Source of the DNA: an uncultured Ruminococcus sp.
Lineage (GTDB): Bacteria; Bacillota; Clostridia; Oscillospirales; Ruminococcaceae
Direction of reading: 5' to 3'
DNA length: 14,937 nucleotides
Assembly: GCA_947176565.1 (NCBI GenBank)
Contig: CAMWRC010000006.1
Coordinates: 1-14,937, forward strand
A model generated the notes under the pieces. The model was given only the letters and a program-made list of their open reading frames with translations, was not told the DNA's origin and did no database searches. The translations under genes were made by a program, and so were the position numbers. How positions within the stretch are numbered: position 1 is the first letter of the stretch; each line of letters starts with the position of its first letter. Shown piece after piece: positions 6,454 to 13,435 of the stretch.

Positions 6454-6741
6454 TTGTCAAGACGCAGCAGTTATAGCGATACAGTTACGGGAGAATACGA
6501 TGATAATATAAGACAGATTCTCGTAGACAAACATGACGGCTCAAAATTGCACAGAATTTTGTTAAATATAATTAAAAATGAGCTTACCAGCAGACAAAAG
6601 GAAATAATTATGCTATACTATTTCAAGGGTATGAACATCTGTGAAATAGCTGAAATGAAAAATATTACTCCGCAGGCAGTATCTGCCATGATAATACGGG
6701 CGCGGAAAAAAATCTTTGATTATATGAAATACATATTCTGA
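6454..6741 (+). CDS. small sigma-70 region 4-like DNA-binding protein
   Basis: A 95-residue protein whose second half matches sigma region 4, the part of a sigma factor that reads the -35 box: ELTSRQKEIIMLYYFKGM (43-60), then the helix-turn-helix NICEIAEMKNITPQAVSAMI (61-80) and a basic helix, RARKKIF. Region 2, needed for melting and core binding in a normal sigma factor, is absent, so it is either a regulator that borrows region 4 or half of a split sigma whose partner would be another protein. It starts with TTG at 6454, directly after the upstream TGA and seven bases after AAAGGTGG (6439-6446). The nearby ATG at 6450 is out of frame. Its stop (6739-6741) overlaps the ribosome site of the decarboxylase gene, which implies cotranscription. 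Small proteins of this kind also occur in phages and mobile elements (for example ArpU-like), so a mobile origin cannot be excluded. Confidence 0.8.
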   Translation: MSRRSSYSDTVTGEYDDNIRQILVDKHDGSKLHRILLNIIKNELTSRQKEIIMLYYFKGMNICEIAEMKNITPQAVSAMIIRARKKIFDYMKYIF

Positions 6742-6751
6742 GGAGAGAAAA

Positions 6752-8077
6752 ATGAATACACCTATATATGATTTCCTGAAAAATTACAGCAGTTCCAATA
6801 TGCTCCGGTGTCATATGCCGGGACATAAGGGCAGGAATATATCTGATGGAAATGAAATACTTACAAGATTCGACATCACAGAAATAAACGGCGCGGACAG
6901 CCTTTTTGAAGCGGGAGGCATTATATCTGAAAGCGAAAAAAATATCTCTGAACTCTACGGAACGGCTGCAAGTTTTTATTCTGCCGGAGGTTCTACCCTG
7001 TGTATTCAGGCGATGCTCACAGTTATGAAATATGAAAACAGAAAAATTATCGCAGTCCGAAACGTTCACAGAGCATTTCTTAACGCCGCGGCACTTCTTG
7101 ACCTTGATGTAATCTGGATAATGCCGGAATATACCAGCGGAATATTGTCAGGAGAAATCAGAATGAATGATATTGAACAGGCACTTTCCGAAAATCCGGA
7201 TTCATGCCTGTATGTCACTTCACCCGATTATACCGGCAGACTTGCGGATATTAAAAAGCTTTCTGAAATATGTCATCATCATAATGCAGCGCTTTTAGTT
7301 GATAACGCTCACGGCGCGCATCTTAATTTCTTTCCGGAAAGTATTCACCCTATAACTCTCGGAGCTGATATATGCTGTGATTCCGCACATAAAATGCTCC
7401 CTGCGCTTACCGGTGCTGCTGTTCTGCATACTTCACGGGAAAAATATGTTCCTGTTCTCAAGAAGTGTATGGGAATTTTCGGTTCTACAAGTCCGTCATA
7501 TCTTATCATGGCATCTCTTGATTTATGTGTCCGGTATATATCAGAAAATATACGGCAGGATATTGAAAATAATCTCCGGTTTCTCAGAAATTTCCGTGAA
7601 AGATTTTCCGGACGGCTTGTATTTGCTTCCGGCGAACCATTTCATATTGCCATAAAGGCAGATGAAAGCGGATTCACTGGAAATGAACTTGCTGATATTC
7701 TGCGGAAAAACGGCGTTGAGTGCGAATATTCAGACCGCGGAACTCTCATTCTGCTTATGTCTCCGGTAAATAAAAAAGATGATTATGAATATCTTGCACA
7801 GGCACTTGAAAAATCCCTGAATCGCGCGGAATGCCGTCCTCGTGAATCATGCTGTTTTCTCCCCGAACTCCCGCGGAAAGCCATGAGCATACGTCAGGCA
7901 GTCTTTTCACCATGTGAGGATATACCGGTTGAATACGCATTAGGAAGAATATGCGGAGCTGTCAGTGTTCCGTGTCCGCCGGCGATTCCTGTAGCTGCAA
8001 GCGGAGAAATAATTGATGAAAACTGTATAAATATTTTCAGAAACTATAGCATTCCGCTTGTAAATGTGGTAAAATAA
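6752..8077 (+). CDS. Orn/Lys/Arg decarboxylase-family PLP enzyme (YaaO-like)
   Basis: A fold-type I, PLP-dependent enzyme of the Orn/Lys/Arg decarboxylase family, probably making a polyamine or related amine from a basic amino acid; the substrate cannot be read from sequence. The N-terminus carries the family signature HMPGHKG (21-27) and the segment DITEINGADSLF. Y76-SAGGST-82 is the phosphate-binding region, NVHR (104-107) carries the His that stacks on PLP, D184 in LLVDNAHGAH binds the pyridine nitrogen, and K214 in SAHKMLPALTG is the likely Schiff-base lysine. A smaller C-terminal domain follows. At 441 residues it is near the short YaaO type and much shorter than the roughly 700-residue E. 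coli inducible decarboxylases, which have an extra N-terminal wing domain. The start has AGGAGAG (6741-6747) five bases before the ATG. In Bacillus the homologue also stands upstream of holB and yaaT, which supports the assignment. Confidence 0.88.
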   Translation: MNTPIYDFLKNYSSSNMLRCHMPGHKGRNISDGNEILTRFDITEINGADSLFEAGGIISESEKNISELYGTAASFYSAGGSTLCIQAMLTVMKYENRKIIAVRNVHRAFLNAAALLDLDVIWIMPEYTSGILSGEIRMNDIEQALSENPDSCLYVTSPDYTGRLADIKKLSEICHHHNAALLVDNAHGAHLNFFPESIHPITLGADICCDSAHKMLPALTGAAVLHTSREKYVPVLKKCMGIFGSTSPSYLIMASLDLCVRYISENIRQDIENNLRFLRNFRERFSGRLVFASGEPFHIAIKADESGFTGNELADILRKNGVECEYSDRGTLILLMSPVNKKDDYEYLAQALEKSLNRAECRPRESCCFLPELPRKAMSIRQAVFSPCEDIPVEYALGRICGAVSVPCPPAIPVAASGEIIDENCINIFRNYSIPLVNVVK

Positions 8078-8114
8078 ATATACGGAATTTTTATCTCTCA
8101 AAAGGAGTATTTCT

Positions 8115-9098
8115 ATGAAAAAAATTTACGGAAACAAATATCTTCTTGATACTCTCCATAATATGATACGTCAGAATAAACCCGCACATTCAGTTATTTT
8201 CTACGGCGAAAAGGGAAGCGGCAGAAAGCTTATGGCGGATTATTATACTTCTCAGCTGCTCTGTAAATTTCCGGACGGCGGAAAGCCTTGCGGTGTATGC
8301 AGTTCATGCCGGAATAACGGAGCAGGGGTTCACCCCGATGTGATGTATGTTCCCACTGAGGGAAAACTTGAAAGCTATTCTGTGAGAACAGCACGCGCTG
8401 TAATTGCAGATTCCGGAATAAAGCCCAATAATGATACCGCACGGAAAGTCTATATTTTCCGTGACTGCCGGAATATGAGTACGCAGACACAGAATACACT
8501 GCTGAAACTTATCGAAGAACCGCCGGAGTATGCCTATTTTATATTTACTGCGGAATCACGCAATGAGTTTCTTCCTACAATTATTTCACGATGTATCTGT
8601 CTCGGCGTAAGCACCTGCACAACGGACGAGGCTGTACAGTCATTGTCGGAAAGCGGATACAATACAGATGAAATAAATTCCGCTACCGCCTGTTTTCACG
8701 GAAATATAGGGAGATGTACGGATTACATACTTAACAGTGAACTGAAAAAACAGGTCGATTTGACAAAACGTATTTCAGATAGTATAATAAGAAAGGACGA
8801 GTATGGACTTAATTCCGCGCTTTATTCAGTAGGCAGCAGCCGGAACGATATACGGGAAGTGCTTTCCATGCTGGACAAGCTTATACGCGATTGTGCAATT
8901 CTTTCCCGTGACAAGGACGCAAGAACTATCAGCTGTTTCCGCGGAGCAGCACAGCAGCTGTCAGGAATGATGACGGTATATCAGGCTATAAGTGTTCATG
9001 ATACTATCGAAAAAGCGTGGAAAGCTGTTGATTCCAATGTAAGCGCGCCGCTTGTGTTTTCAGGTCTGTGCGCGGAAATAATGACAATATTAAATTGA
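8115..9098 (+). CDS. holB: DNA polymerase III clamp-loader subunit delta prime
   Basis: A clamp-loader AAA+ subunit that works with tau/gamma and delta to place the beta sliding clamp on primed DNA. Visible features are a Walker A-like loop, GEKGSGRKL (31-39), which lacks the usual K-S/T order in its last position; a zinc module with C50, C59, C62 and C65 (C-x8-C-x2-C-x2-C, as in bacterial delta prime/gamma); a Walker B-like strand KVYIFRDCRNM (111-121), degenerate in acidic residues; NTLLKLIEEPP (127-137); and the SRC arginine-finger motif at 158-160. The degenerate nucleotide motifs fit delta prime rather than DnaX. Length (327 residues) is normal. AAAGGAG (8101-8107) lies seven bases before the ATG. 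The gene is followed after 13 bases by ricT, the same order as in Bacillus holB-yaaT. Confidence 0.92.
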   Translation: MKKIYGNKYLLDTLHNMIRQNKPAHSVIFYGEKGSGRKLMADYYTSQLLCKFPDGGKPCGVCSSCRNNGAGVHPDVMYVPTEGKLESYSVRTARAVIADSGIKPNNDTARKVYIFRDCRNMSTQTQNTLLKLIEEPPEYAYFIFTAESRNEFLPTIISRCICLGVSTCTTDEAVQSLSESGYNTDEINSATACFHGNIGRCTDYILNSELKKQVDLTKRISDSIIRKDEYGLNSALYSVGSSRNDIREVLSMLDKLIRDCAILSRDKDARTISCFRGAAQQLSGMMTVYQAISVHDTIEKAWKAVDSNVSAPLVFSGLCAEIMTILN

Positions 9099-9111
9099 AA
9101 GAGGTGTGCGT

Positions 9112-9978
9112 ATGAAAGAAATAGTTGGAATACGTTTCAAAAAAGTAGGAAAAATATATTATTTTTCACCAAACGGCATAAATCTCGATATCGGAGATTA
9201 CGCTGTTGTCGAAACAGCACGCGGAATCGAATGCGGAGAAGTTGCAATTGCTAACCGTCAGGTTGAAGACAATGCTGTCAATGTTCCTCTCAAACCCATA
9301 ATCCGCAAGGCTGACGAAGTCGATATAAAAAATATGGAAAAAAATAAAATTCGGGAAAAAGAAGCTTTCAGAATCTGTGAGGAGAAAATCAAACAGCGGA
9401 AACTTAAAATGAATCTCGTTGAAGTGGAATCAACTTTTGATAATAATAAGCTTATGTTTTATTTCACCGCCGAAACACGTATTGATTTCCGCGAACTCGT
9501 AAAAGACCTTGCCGCCGTTTTCCGGACAAGAATCGAACTCCGGCAGATTGGCGTTCGCGATGAGGCAAAAGTTCTGGGCGGTCTCGGTATATGCGGACGG
9601 GAATTTTGCTGTAAAGCTCATATGAGCGACTTCAATCCGGTTTCCATAAAAATGGCTAAGGAACAGGGACTTTCACTGAATCCTACTAAAATTTCCGGTA
9701 CGTGCGGCAGACTTATGTGCTGTCTCAAAAATGAACAGCCTGCTTACGAATCGCTTCTTAAAATCACACCAAAAGTCGGTGCAGTCGTTGCGACTCCCGA
9801 CGGTGAAAAAGGAAAAGTAATAGATGCCAATCTTATTACAGGCAAGCTCAGAATTAAAACAGATAAATCGGAAGTTCCGGTAACATATGACCGCAGTGAA
9901 ATAAAGCTCCTTAAAGATGCTGAAATCAAACTGAATAAGGAAGAATTGCGCGCACTTAAAAATCTTGAGGGAAAATAA
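9112..9978 (+). CDS. ricT: RicT/YaaT, PSP1-domain regulator of RNA processing
   Basis: A PSP1 C-terminal domain protein orthologous to Bacillus YaaT (RicT). There it forms the RicA-RicF-RicT complex, which carries iron-sulfur clusters and helps RNase Y mature mRNAs; the same protein affects sporulation, competence and biofilm formation. The domain starts at once (EIVGIRFKKVGKIYYFSP) and has the diagnostic cysteine set: CGREFCC (C161, C166, C167) and CGRLMCC (C198, C203, C204). A basic, helical stretch at 65-100 and a C-terminal lobe follow. The start used is ATG at 9112, which has AGAGG (9100-9104) at suitable distance. A GTG at 9106 in the same frame overlaps the ribosome site. The stop TAA shares one base with the queH ATG (TAATG). 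RicA and RicF partners are not in this window. Confidence 0.92.
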   Translation: MKEIVGIRFKKVGKIYYFSPNGINLDIGDYAVVETARGIECGEVAIANRQVEDNAVNVPLKPIIRKADEVDIKNMEKNKIREKEAFRICEEKIKQRKLKMNLVEVESTFDNNKLMFYFTAETRIDFRELVKDLAAVFRTRIELRQIGVRDEAKVLGGLGICGREFCCKAHMSDFNPVSIKMAKEQGLSLNPTKISGTCGRLMCCLKNEQPAYESLLKITPKVGAVVATPDGEKGKVIDANLITGKLRIKTDKSEVPVTYDRSEIKLLKDAEIKLNKEELRALKNLEGK

Positions 9979-10607
9979 TGCAGAAAGTAAATTACGGAAA
10001 AATCCTTGATGAAAAACTTGCGGAGCTGAAAAGTTCCGGCATAAAACCATCACTTCTGCTTCATGCCTGCTGTGCGCCGTGCAGCAGCCATACACTTCTT
10101 TATCTTTATGATTATTTTGATATTACAATATATTTCTGCAATCCGAATATCGCGCCGGAAAAAGAATATGAGTTCAGAAAAGCCGAACTGAAACGGCTTG
10201 TATCTGAACTCGCTCTCAATGTGAGTATGATTGACGAGGATTATGATTCCGCGCCATTCTATGAACTTGCGCAGGGACTTGAAAATCTTCCGGAACGCGG
10301 TCTGCGCTGTCAGAAATGTATTGCTTACCGTCTGAGAAAAACCGCGGAACTTGCTGTTAAAATCAATGCTGAATATTTCACTACGACTTTAACCATAAGT
10401 CCGCATAAAGACAGTGAATTTATAAACAGATGCGGCGGCGAACTTTCCGCAGAATACGGAGTTCCGTATCTTTTTTCTGATTTCAAGAAGCATGACGGAT
10501 ATAAGCATTCAATTGAGCTTTCGGCAAAGTATAATCTATATCGCCAGAACTACTGCGGCTGTATTTACAGCAGAAAACAATCGTTAGAGGTGACCGGAAA
10601 TGCCTAA
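9978..10607 (+). CDS. queH: epoxyqueuosine reductase QueH (DUF208 family)
   Basis: Catalyses the last step of queuosine synthesis, reducing epoxyqueuosine to queuosine in the anticodon of tRNAs with GUN anticodons. QueH replaces the unrelated cobalamin enzyme QueG in many bacteria. The family's cysteines are all visible: HACCAPC (C31, C32, C35), C111-x2-C114 in RCQKCIAYR, and C193-x-C195 in YCGC; these hold an iron-sulfur cluster and a second metal site in the characterised Thermotoga enzyme. TTLTISPHKDS (136-146) is another conserved block. Length (209 residues) is normal. Translation is coupled to ricT by a one-base overlap, with GAGGG (9967-9971) as ribosome site. The other queuosine genes are not in this window, so the cell makes or salvages the precursor elsewhere. 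Confidence 0.92.
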   Translation: MQKVNYGKILDEKLAELKSSGIKPSLLLHACCAPCSSHTLLYLYDYFDITIYFCNPNIAPEKEYEFRKAELKRLVSELALNVSMIDEDYDSAPFYELAQGLENLPERGLRCQKCIAYRLRKTAELAVKINAEYFTTTLTISPHKDSEFINRCGGELSAEYGVPYLFSDFKKHDGYKHSIELSAKYNLYRQNYCGCIYSRKQSLEVTGNA

Positions 10608-11079
10608 GGAACTTAAAACAAATGCAATGAGATTTCTTGATAAATCGAAAATAGCATATACGATTCAGATTTACGAATGCAGCGAATTTATCGACGGGAT
10701 TCACGTTGCTGAAAAACTTAATCAGCCACTTGATGAAACTTTCAAAACTCTCATAGCGCAGGGAAAATCAGGAACATACTATTGTTTTCTGCTTCCGGTC
10801 TCTATGGAACTTGACCTGAAAAAAGCCGCGAAAAGCGTAAATGAAAAATCGGTAGAGCTGCTTCACGTAAAAGATATTACAAAAGTTACCGGATATGTCC
10901 GCGGCGGCTGTACTCCTATAGGAATGAAAAAACAGTTCATGACAGTGATTCATGATTCCGCTGAAAATCTGGAATTATTCTATATAAGCGGCGGACGTAT
11001 CGGCACGCAGATAAGGCTTTCCCCGAAAAGCCTTGTTAAGGCAGTCCGGGGAAATTTTTCGGATATAGCCGCTGATTAA
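10600..11079 (+). CDS. ybaK: YbaK/EbsC-type Cys-tRNA(Pro) deacylase
   Basis: A trans-editing enzyme that removes cysteine wrongly attached to tRNA(Pro), acting with prolyl-tRNA synthetase. The 159-residue protein has the full single-domain YbaK fold: TNAMRFLDKSKIAY near the start, DETFKTLIAQG with the key lysine K49, LPVSMELDLKKAAK, and GYVRGGCTPIGMKK (98-111) with the conserved glycine pair. The ATG overlaps the queH reading frame by eight bases and has AGAGGTGA at 10586-10593, so it belongs to the same transcript. Its stop lies only four bases from the stop of the convergent hsp20 gene, leaving no room for a normal terminator. A terminator-like hairpin lies inside its own last codons. Confidence 0.92.
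   Translation: MPKELKTNAMRFLDKSKIAYTIQIYECSEFIDGIHVAEKLNQPLDETFKTLIAQGKSGTYYCFLLPVSMELDLKKAAKSVNEKSVELLHVKDITKVTGYVRGGCTPIGMKKQFMTVIHDSAENLELFYISGGRIGTQIRLSPKSLVKAVRGNFSDIAAD
11018..11059 (+). terminator. terminator-like hairpin inside the end of ybaK
   Basis: TTTCCCCG (11018-11025) pairs with CGGGGAAA (11047-11054), with an inner stem GCCTT/AAGGC (11030-11034/11038-11042), followed by five T (11055-11059). It has the shape of an intrinsic terminator for the + strand run but lies about 20 bases before the stop codon of ybaK. On the - strand there is no T run after it. Confidence 0.5.
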
Positions 11080-11083
11080 TTTT

Positions 11084-11527
11084 TCATTTTATTTCAAGCC
11101 GTTTTGCAACCGGTTCTTCAGGTTTCTTTTTCGGAAGTTCAATTTTAAGCACTCCGTTTTTATATTCAGCGGTTATTGATTCAGTATCAACATCGGAGAT
11201 TCCGAAGCTTCTCCGATATGAGCCGTAAACGCGTTCACGGCGGATATAGCGCGGATTATTTTTATTTTCCGTGTTATCATTTTCTCTGGATTCGGATTTG
11301 TGTTCAGCCGAAATTACAAGATAGTCGCCGTTGATGTCAAGCTTTATATCTTCTTTTTCAAATCCGGGGAGTTCGGATTCCATGATATATTTTTCGCCTT
11401 CGTCACGAATATCAGTACGGCAGGTATTCATGGACATACTTCCGCCGAAAAAATCCTTGTCCATTTCATCAAGAGCATTAAAAAGGCTGAAAGCATTTCT
11501 TGCAAAAGGGGTTACACCATACAACAT
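11084..11527 (-). CDS. small heat shock protein, Hsp20/alpha-crystallin family
   Basis: An ATP-independent holdase chaperone that binds unfolding proteins and forms oligomers in the cytoplasm. The alpha-crystallin domain spans about residues 36-136: RTDIRDEGEKYIMESELPGFEKEDI, then LVISAEHK, ERVYGSYRRSF, and the hallmark AEYKNGVLKIELPK (120-133). The C-terminal RLEIK resembles the I-x-I tail motif that links subunits. A short N-terminal arm with FNALDEMDKDFFG is typical. The start is ATG at 11527, eight bases after AGGAGG (11536-11541). An in-frame upstream ATG at 11557 would extend the protein by ten residues through its own ribosome site and was rejected. I see no complete CIRCE element and no convincing promoter in 11542-11645. 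Confidence 0.93.
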   Translation of the reverse strand: MLYGVTPFARNAFSLFNALDEMDKDFFGGSMSMNTCRTDIRDEGEKYIMESELPGFEKEDIKLDINGDYLVISAEHKSESRENDNTENKNNPRYIRRERVYGSYRRSFGISDVDTESITAEYKNGVLKIELPKKKPEEPVAKRLEIK

Positions 11528-11674
11528 AAAAAATTCCTCCTGAAAAATTCTGTTCAATATGTGTACTTATTTTATGCTGATATGCAGATAATATTCATCC
11601 TTTATCAGAATCATTACTTTCTTATAAAATTATGTTATATGACGGAAAAAATCAGCACTCTCACTAAAACTAAT

Positions 11675-11720
11675 GCCCGAAAGTAGTTTTTTGAACTGCC
11701 TTCGGGCTTATTTTAATTAT
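11675..11720. terminator. intrinsic terminator after the small membrane protein gene
   Basis: GCCCGAA (11675-11681) pairs with TTCGGGC (11701-11707), with an inner stem GTAGTT/AACTGC (11683-11688/11694-11699). A T-rich tail follows on the + strand (11708-11720), and a weaker one follows on the - strand. It lies downstream of the - strand membrane protein gene and upstream of hsp20, so it probably insulates the two. An alternative stem, AAAACTA (11666-11672) with TAGTTTT (11684-11690), overlaps it. Confidence 0.65.
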
Positions 11721-11777
11721 TTGTTTATTCGCATAAATCAGAATCTACCCTAATGCTGTGTCATATCTAAAAGAGAT

Positions 11778-12086
11778 TTACCATAGGAATAATCGGTACA
11801 GTGGGAGAAGCACATCAAATAAAATGTAAGCACACATCGGAATCCAAAATGTAATGCTTTTATAACTTCCGTCAGGATTCCAATGATGATAGATTTTAAT
11901 GTTGACGGTTATATTAATTAGTGATATGATAAGAAACATGGCTATACCAAACAATATTTCACCTATTGTTCCACCACCCCAATATCCACCTGAATCTTCA
12001 AATATTTGAATAAACGCAAATTCATTAACAAAGAAACCTATAGAGCATATTGCAGCATTAAAAATCATCGAAATAAAGCGATACAT
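11778..12086 (-). CDS. small three-helix membrane protein, unknown function
   Basis: I do not recognise the family. The 102-residue product is very hydrophobic, with three likely membrane helices: about 5-28 (MIFNAAICSIGFFV...), 41-63 (IGEILFGIAMFLIISLINITVNI) and 78-100 (ITFWIPMCAYILFDVLLPLYRLF). A Gly-rich loop, SGGYWGGGT, lies between helices 1 and 2, and a polar loop, YHHWNPDGSYKS, between helices 2 and 3. It has no cleavable signal peptide. The ribosome site GAGGTG (12096-12101) lies nine bases before the ATG. Its promoter matches consensus perfectly, so expression may be high. It stands alone, enclosed by an 18-bp inverted repeat, between hsp20 and nadC. It looks A+T richer than its neighbours, which hints at separate origin. 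Confidence 0.75.
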   Translation of the reverse strand: MYRFISMIFNAAICSIGFFVNEFAFIQIFEDSGGYWGGGTIGEILFGIAMFLIISLINITVNIKIYHHWNPDGSYKSITFWIPMCAYILFDVLLPLYRLFLW

Positions 12087-12121
12087 AATTCAATTCACCT
12101 CGTATATCTGTAAATTCCGAA

Positions 12122-12150
12122 ATTATACATCAAAAAAAGGTATATGTCAA
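12122..12150 (-). promoter_or_regulatory. perfect-consensus sigma-A promoter for the small membrane protein
   Basis: Read on the - strand, TTGACA (12150-12145), exactly 17 bases, TATAAT (12127-12122): both hexamers match consensus fully. Transcription would start near 12115, about 30 bases before the ATG. No operator-like repeat is seen overlapping it. Confidence 0.85.
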
Positions 12151-12210
12151 TAGAAACGCTATAGCTAAAACTTCTCTATAAGTGCCGCTGTTATGAGAGT
12201 GCTGATTTTT

Positions 12211-13053
12211 TTACTGCTTTTTTATTTTCATGGAAATATCAAAACATTTCACGGAATGCGTAAGCGCGCCGAGGGAAATTATATCAACGCCTGTTTCTGC
12301 AACAGCACGTATATTTTCAGATGTGACGTTTCCGGAAGCTTCAAGAAGTGCATTTCCGGCAGTGATTTCAACCGCCTGCTTCATCTCGTCGCATGACATA
12401 TTGTCAAGCATTATTATTTCAACTTTATTTTCAAGAGCTTCACGAAGTTCATCAAGAGTACGGATTTCAACTTCAATCTTGACCGTATGACCGATTTTTT
12501 TGCGGAGTTCAGTTACAGCCGCAGTGATTCCGCCGTATGCATCAATATGATTATCTTTCAGCATAGCGCAGTCGGAAAGATTGTATCTGTGATTCTTTCC
12601 GCCTCCGACTGTGACGGCATATTTCTGCAATGCACGAAGTCCGGGCAGTGTTTTTCTTGTATCAGTAACAGATGCATTTGTACCCGAAACAAGCTCCACG
12701 CATTTATTAGTAGCTGTAGCGATTCCGGACATATGCTGTAGGATATTCAGTGCAGTGCGTTCACCTTTTAAAAGAGTAAGCGTACTGCCGTCCATTTCGG
12801 CAATAATATCGCCTTTCTGAACCTTAGTGCCGTCCTGCATGAGTATTCTGAAATCAACATCGCCGCCGGCAAGTTCAAAAACTCTTTTTGCGATTTCGAT
12901 TCCGCATACAACACCTGTATCTTTTGAGACATAGTACGCGGAACTTTTATGCTCCGGCGGAATGAGATTATCCGCAGCGGCATCAATATAATTTATATCT
13001 TCCATAAGAGAAGTTGTTATTATATTATCAATATAGCACTGCAAAAGCTTCAT
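12211..13053 (-). CDS. nadC: quinolinate phosphoribosyltransferase (nicotinate-nucleotide pyrophosphorylase, carboxylating)
   Basis: Third step of de novo NAD synthesis: quinolinate plus PRPP gives nicotinate mononucleotide, CO2 and pyrophosphate. Family blocks are clear: LMEDINYIDAAADNLIP (17-31), GERTALNILQHMSGIAT (98-113 region), DTRKTLPGLR (131-140), KYAVTVGGGKNHRYNLSD (144-161) and MLKDNHI. These hold the Arg, Lys and His residues that bind the substrate carboxylates and PRPP. The barrel ends with EASGNVTSENI...GVDIISLGALTHS. Length (280 residues) is normal. The start used is ATG at 13053, seven bases after AGAGGTGA (13061-13068). A TTG at 13059 is too close to that site. It is last in the nadB - unknown - nadC group and follows the unknown gene by 14 bases. 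Confidence 0.95.
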   Translation of the reverse strand: MKLLQCYIDNIITTSLMEDINYIDAAADNLIPPEHKSSAYYVSKDTGVVCGIEIAKRVFELAGGDVDFRILMQDGTKVQKGDIIAEMDGSTLTLLKGERTALNILQHMSGIATATNKCVELVSGTNASVTDTRKTLPGLRALQKYAVTVGGGKNHRYNLSDCAMLKDNHIDAYGGITAAVTELRKKIGHTVKIEVEIRTLDELREALENKVEIIMLDNMSCDEMKQAVEITAGNALLEASGNVTSENIRAVAETGVDIISLGALTHSVKCFDISMKIKKQ

Positions 13054-13067
13054 AAGCAAATCACCTC

Positions 13068-13415
13068 TTAAAAATCAAAATCATCAAGACCCTCATTAAT
13101 AATAACAGACTTTATACCTGATACATTGTTAAGAGCCTGTAAAATGCCGTTGATTGAAACATTTTCATACTGTGGCTTAACATTTCCCAAATCGAGATAA
13201 ATTTCTACCTTGTCATCTTCTTTGGAAACAGAATAGTAGCCCATGTAAATATCCTTTTTTTCATAAGGTTCTTGAAAATCGTGTACAGCATTGCAGATTT
13301 CCTTATATTTTTCCTCTGTGACACCGCCGTCAAGGTAAACGCTGTAATCAAAGCATTCGCCCTCGATACCGTCTAACCGTACATCATAGTAAAGATTAAG
13401 TCTGTCAAAATTCAT
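13068..13415 (-). CDS. acidic protein of unknown function inside the NAD operon
   Basis: I do not recognise the family. The 115-residue product is acidic, probably cytoplasmic, with no signal peptide, membrane segment, cysteine pair or nucleotide-binding motif. The pattern suggests an alpha-beta fold: strands at LNLYYDVRL, FDYSVYLDG, YMGYYSV, KVEIYLDL and IKSVIINEG, with helices at TEEKYKEICNAVHDF and INGILQALNNVS. It ends in the acidic tail GLDDFDF. AGGAAG (13425-13430) lies nine bases before the ATG. It sits 20 bases after nadB and 14 before nadC, so all three are surely cotranscribed; a role in NAD synthesis or its control is possible but is only inferred from position. Confidence 0.8.
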   Translation of the reverse strand: MNFDRLNLYYDVRLDGIEGECFDYSVYLDGGVTEEKYKEICNAVHDFQEPYEKKDIYMGYYSVSKEDDKVEIYLDLGNVKPQYENVSINGILQALNNVSGIKSVIINEGLDDFDF

Positions 13416-13435
13416 AACTTTTTTCTTCCTTTCTA

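Larger units (their letters stand above)
11646..12211. repeat. 18-bp inverted repeat pair enclosing a small membrane protein gene
   Basis: AAAAAATCAGCACTCTCA at 11646-11663 is repeated exactly in inverse orientation at 12194-12211, enclosing 566 bases. The right copy abuts the stop codon of nadC. The enclosed segment holds the 102-residue membrane protein gene, its promoter and a hairpin. No transposase and no obvious target duplication are seen. It may be a small non-autonomous element, a pair of dispersed repeats, or chance favoured by the A/T run. Confidence 0.45.

Noticed and set aside
6665..7069. 134-codon - strand ORF across the decarboxylase start
   Set aside because: It overlaps two well-supported + strand genes and has no family signature.
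11528..11557. Ten-residue N-terminal extension of Hsp20
   Set aside because: It reads through the AGGAGG site that serves the ATG at 11527.
11651..11665. CIRCE (HrcA) element upstream of hsp20
   Set aside because: Only a half-site similar to TTAGCACTC is present; the inverted partner at nine bases is missing.
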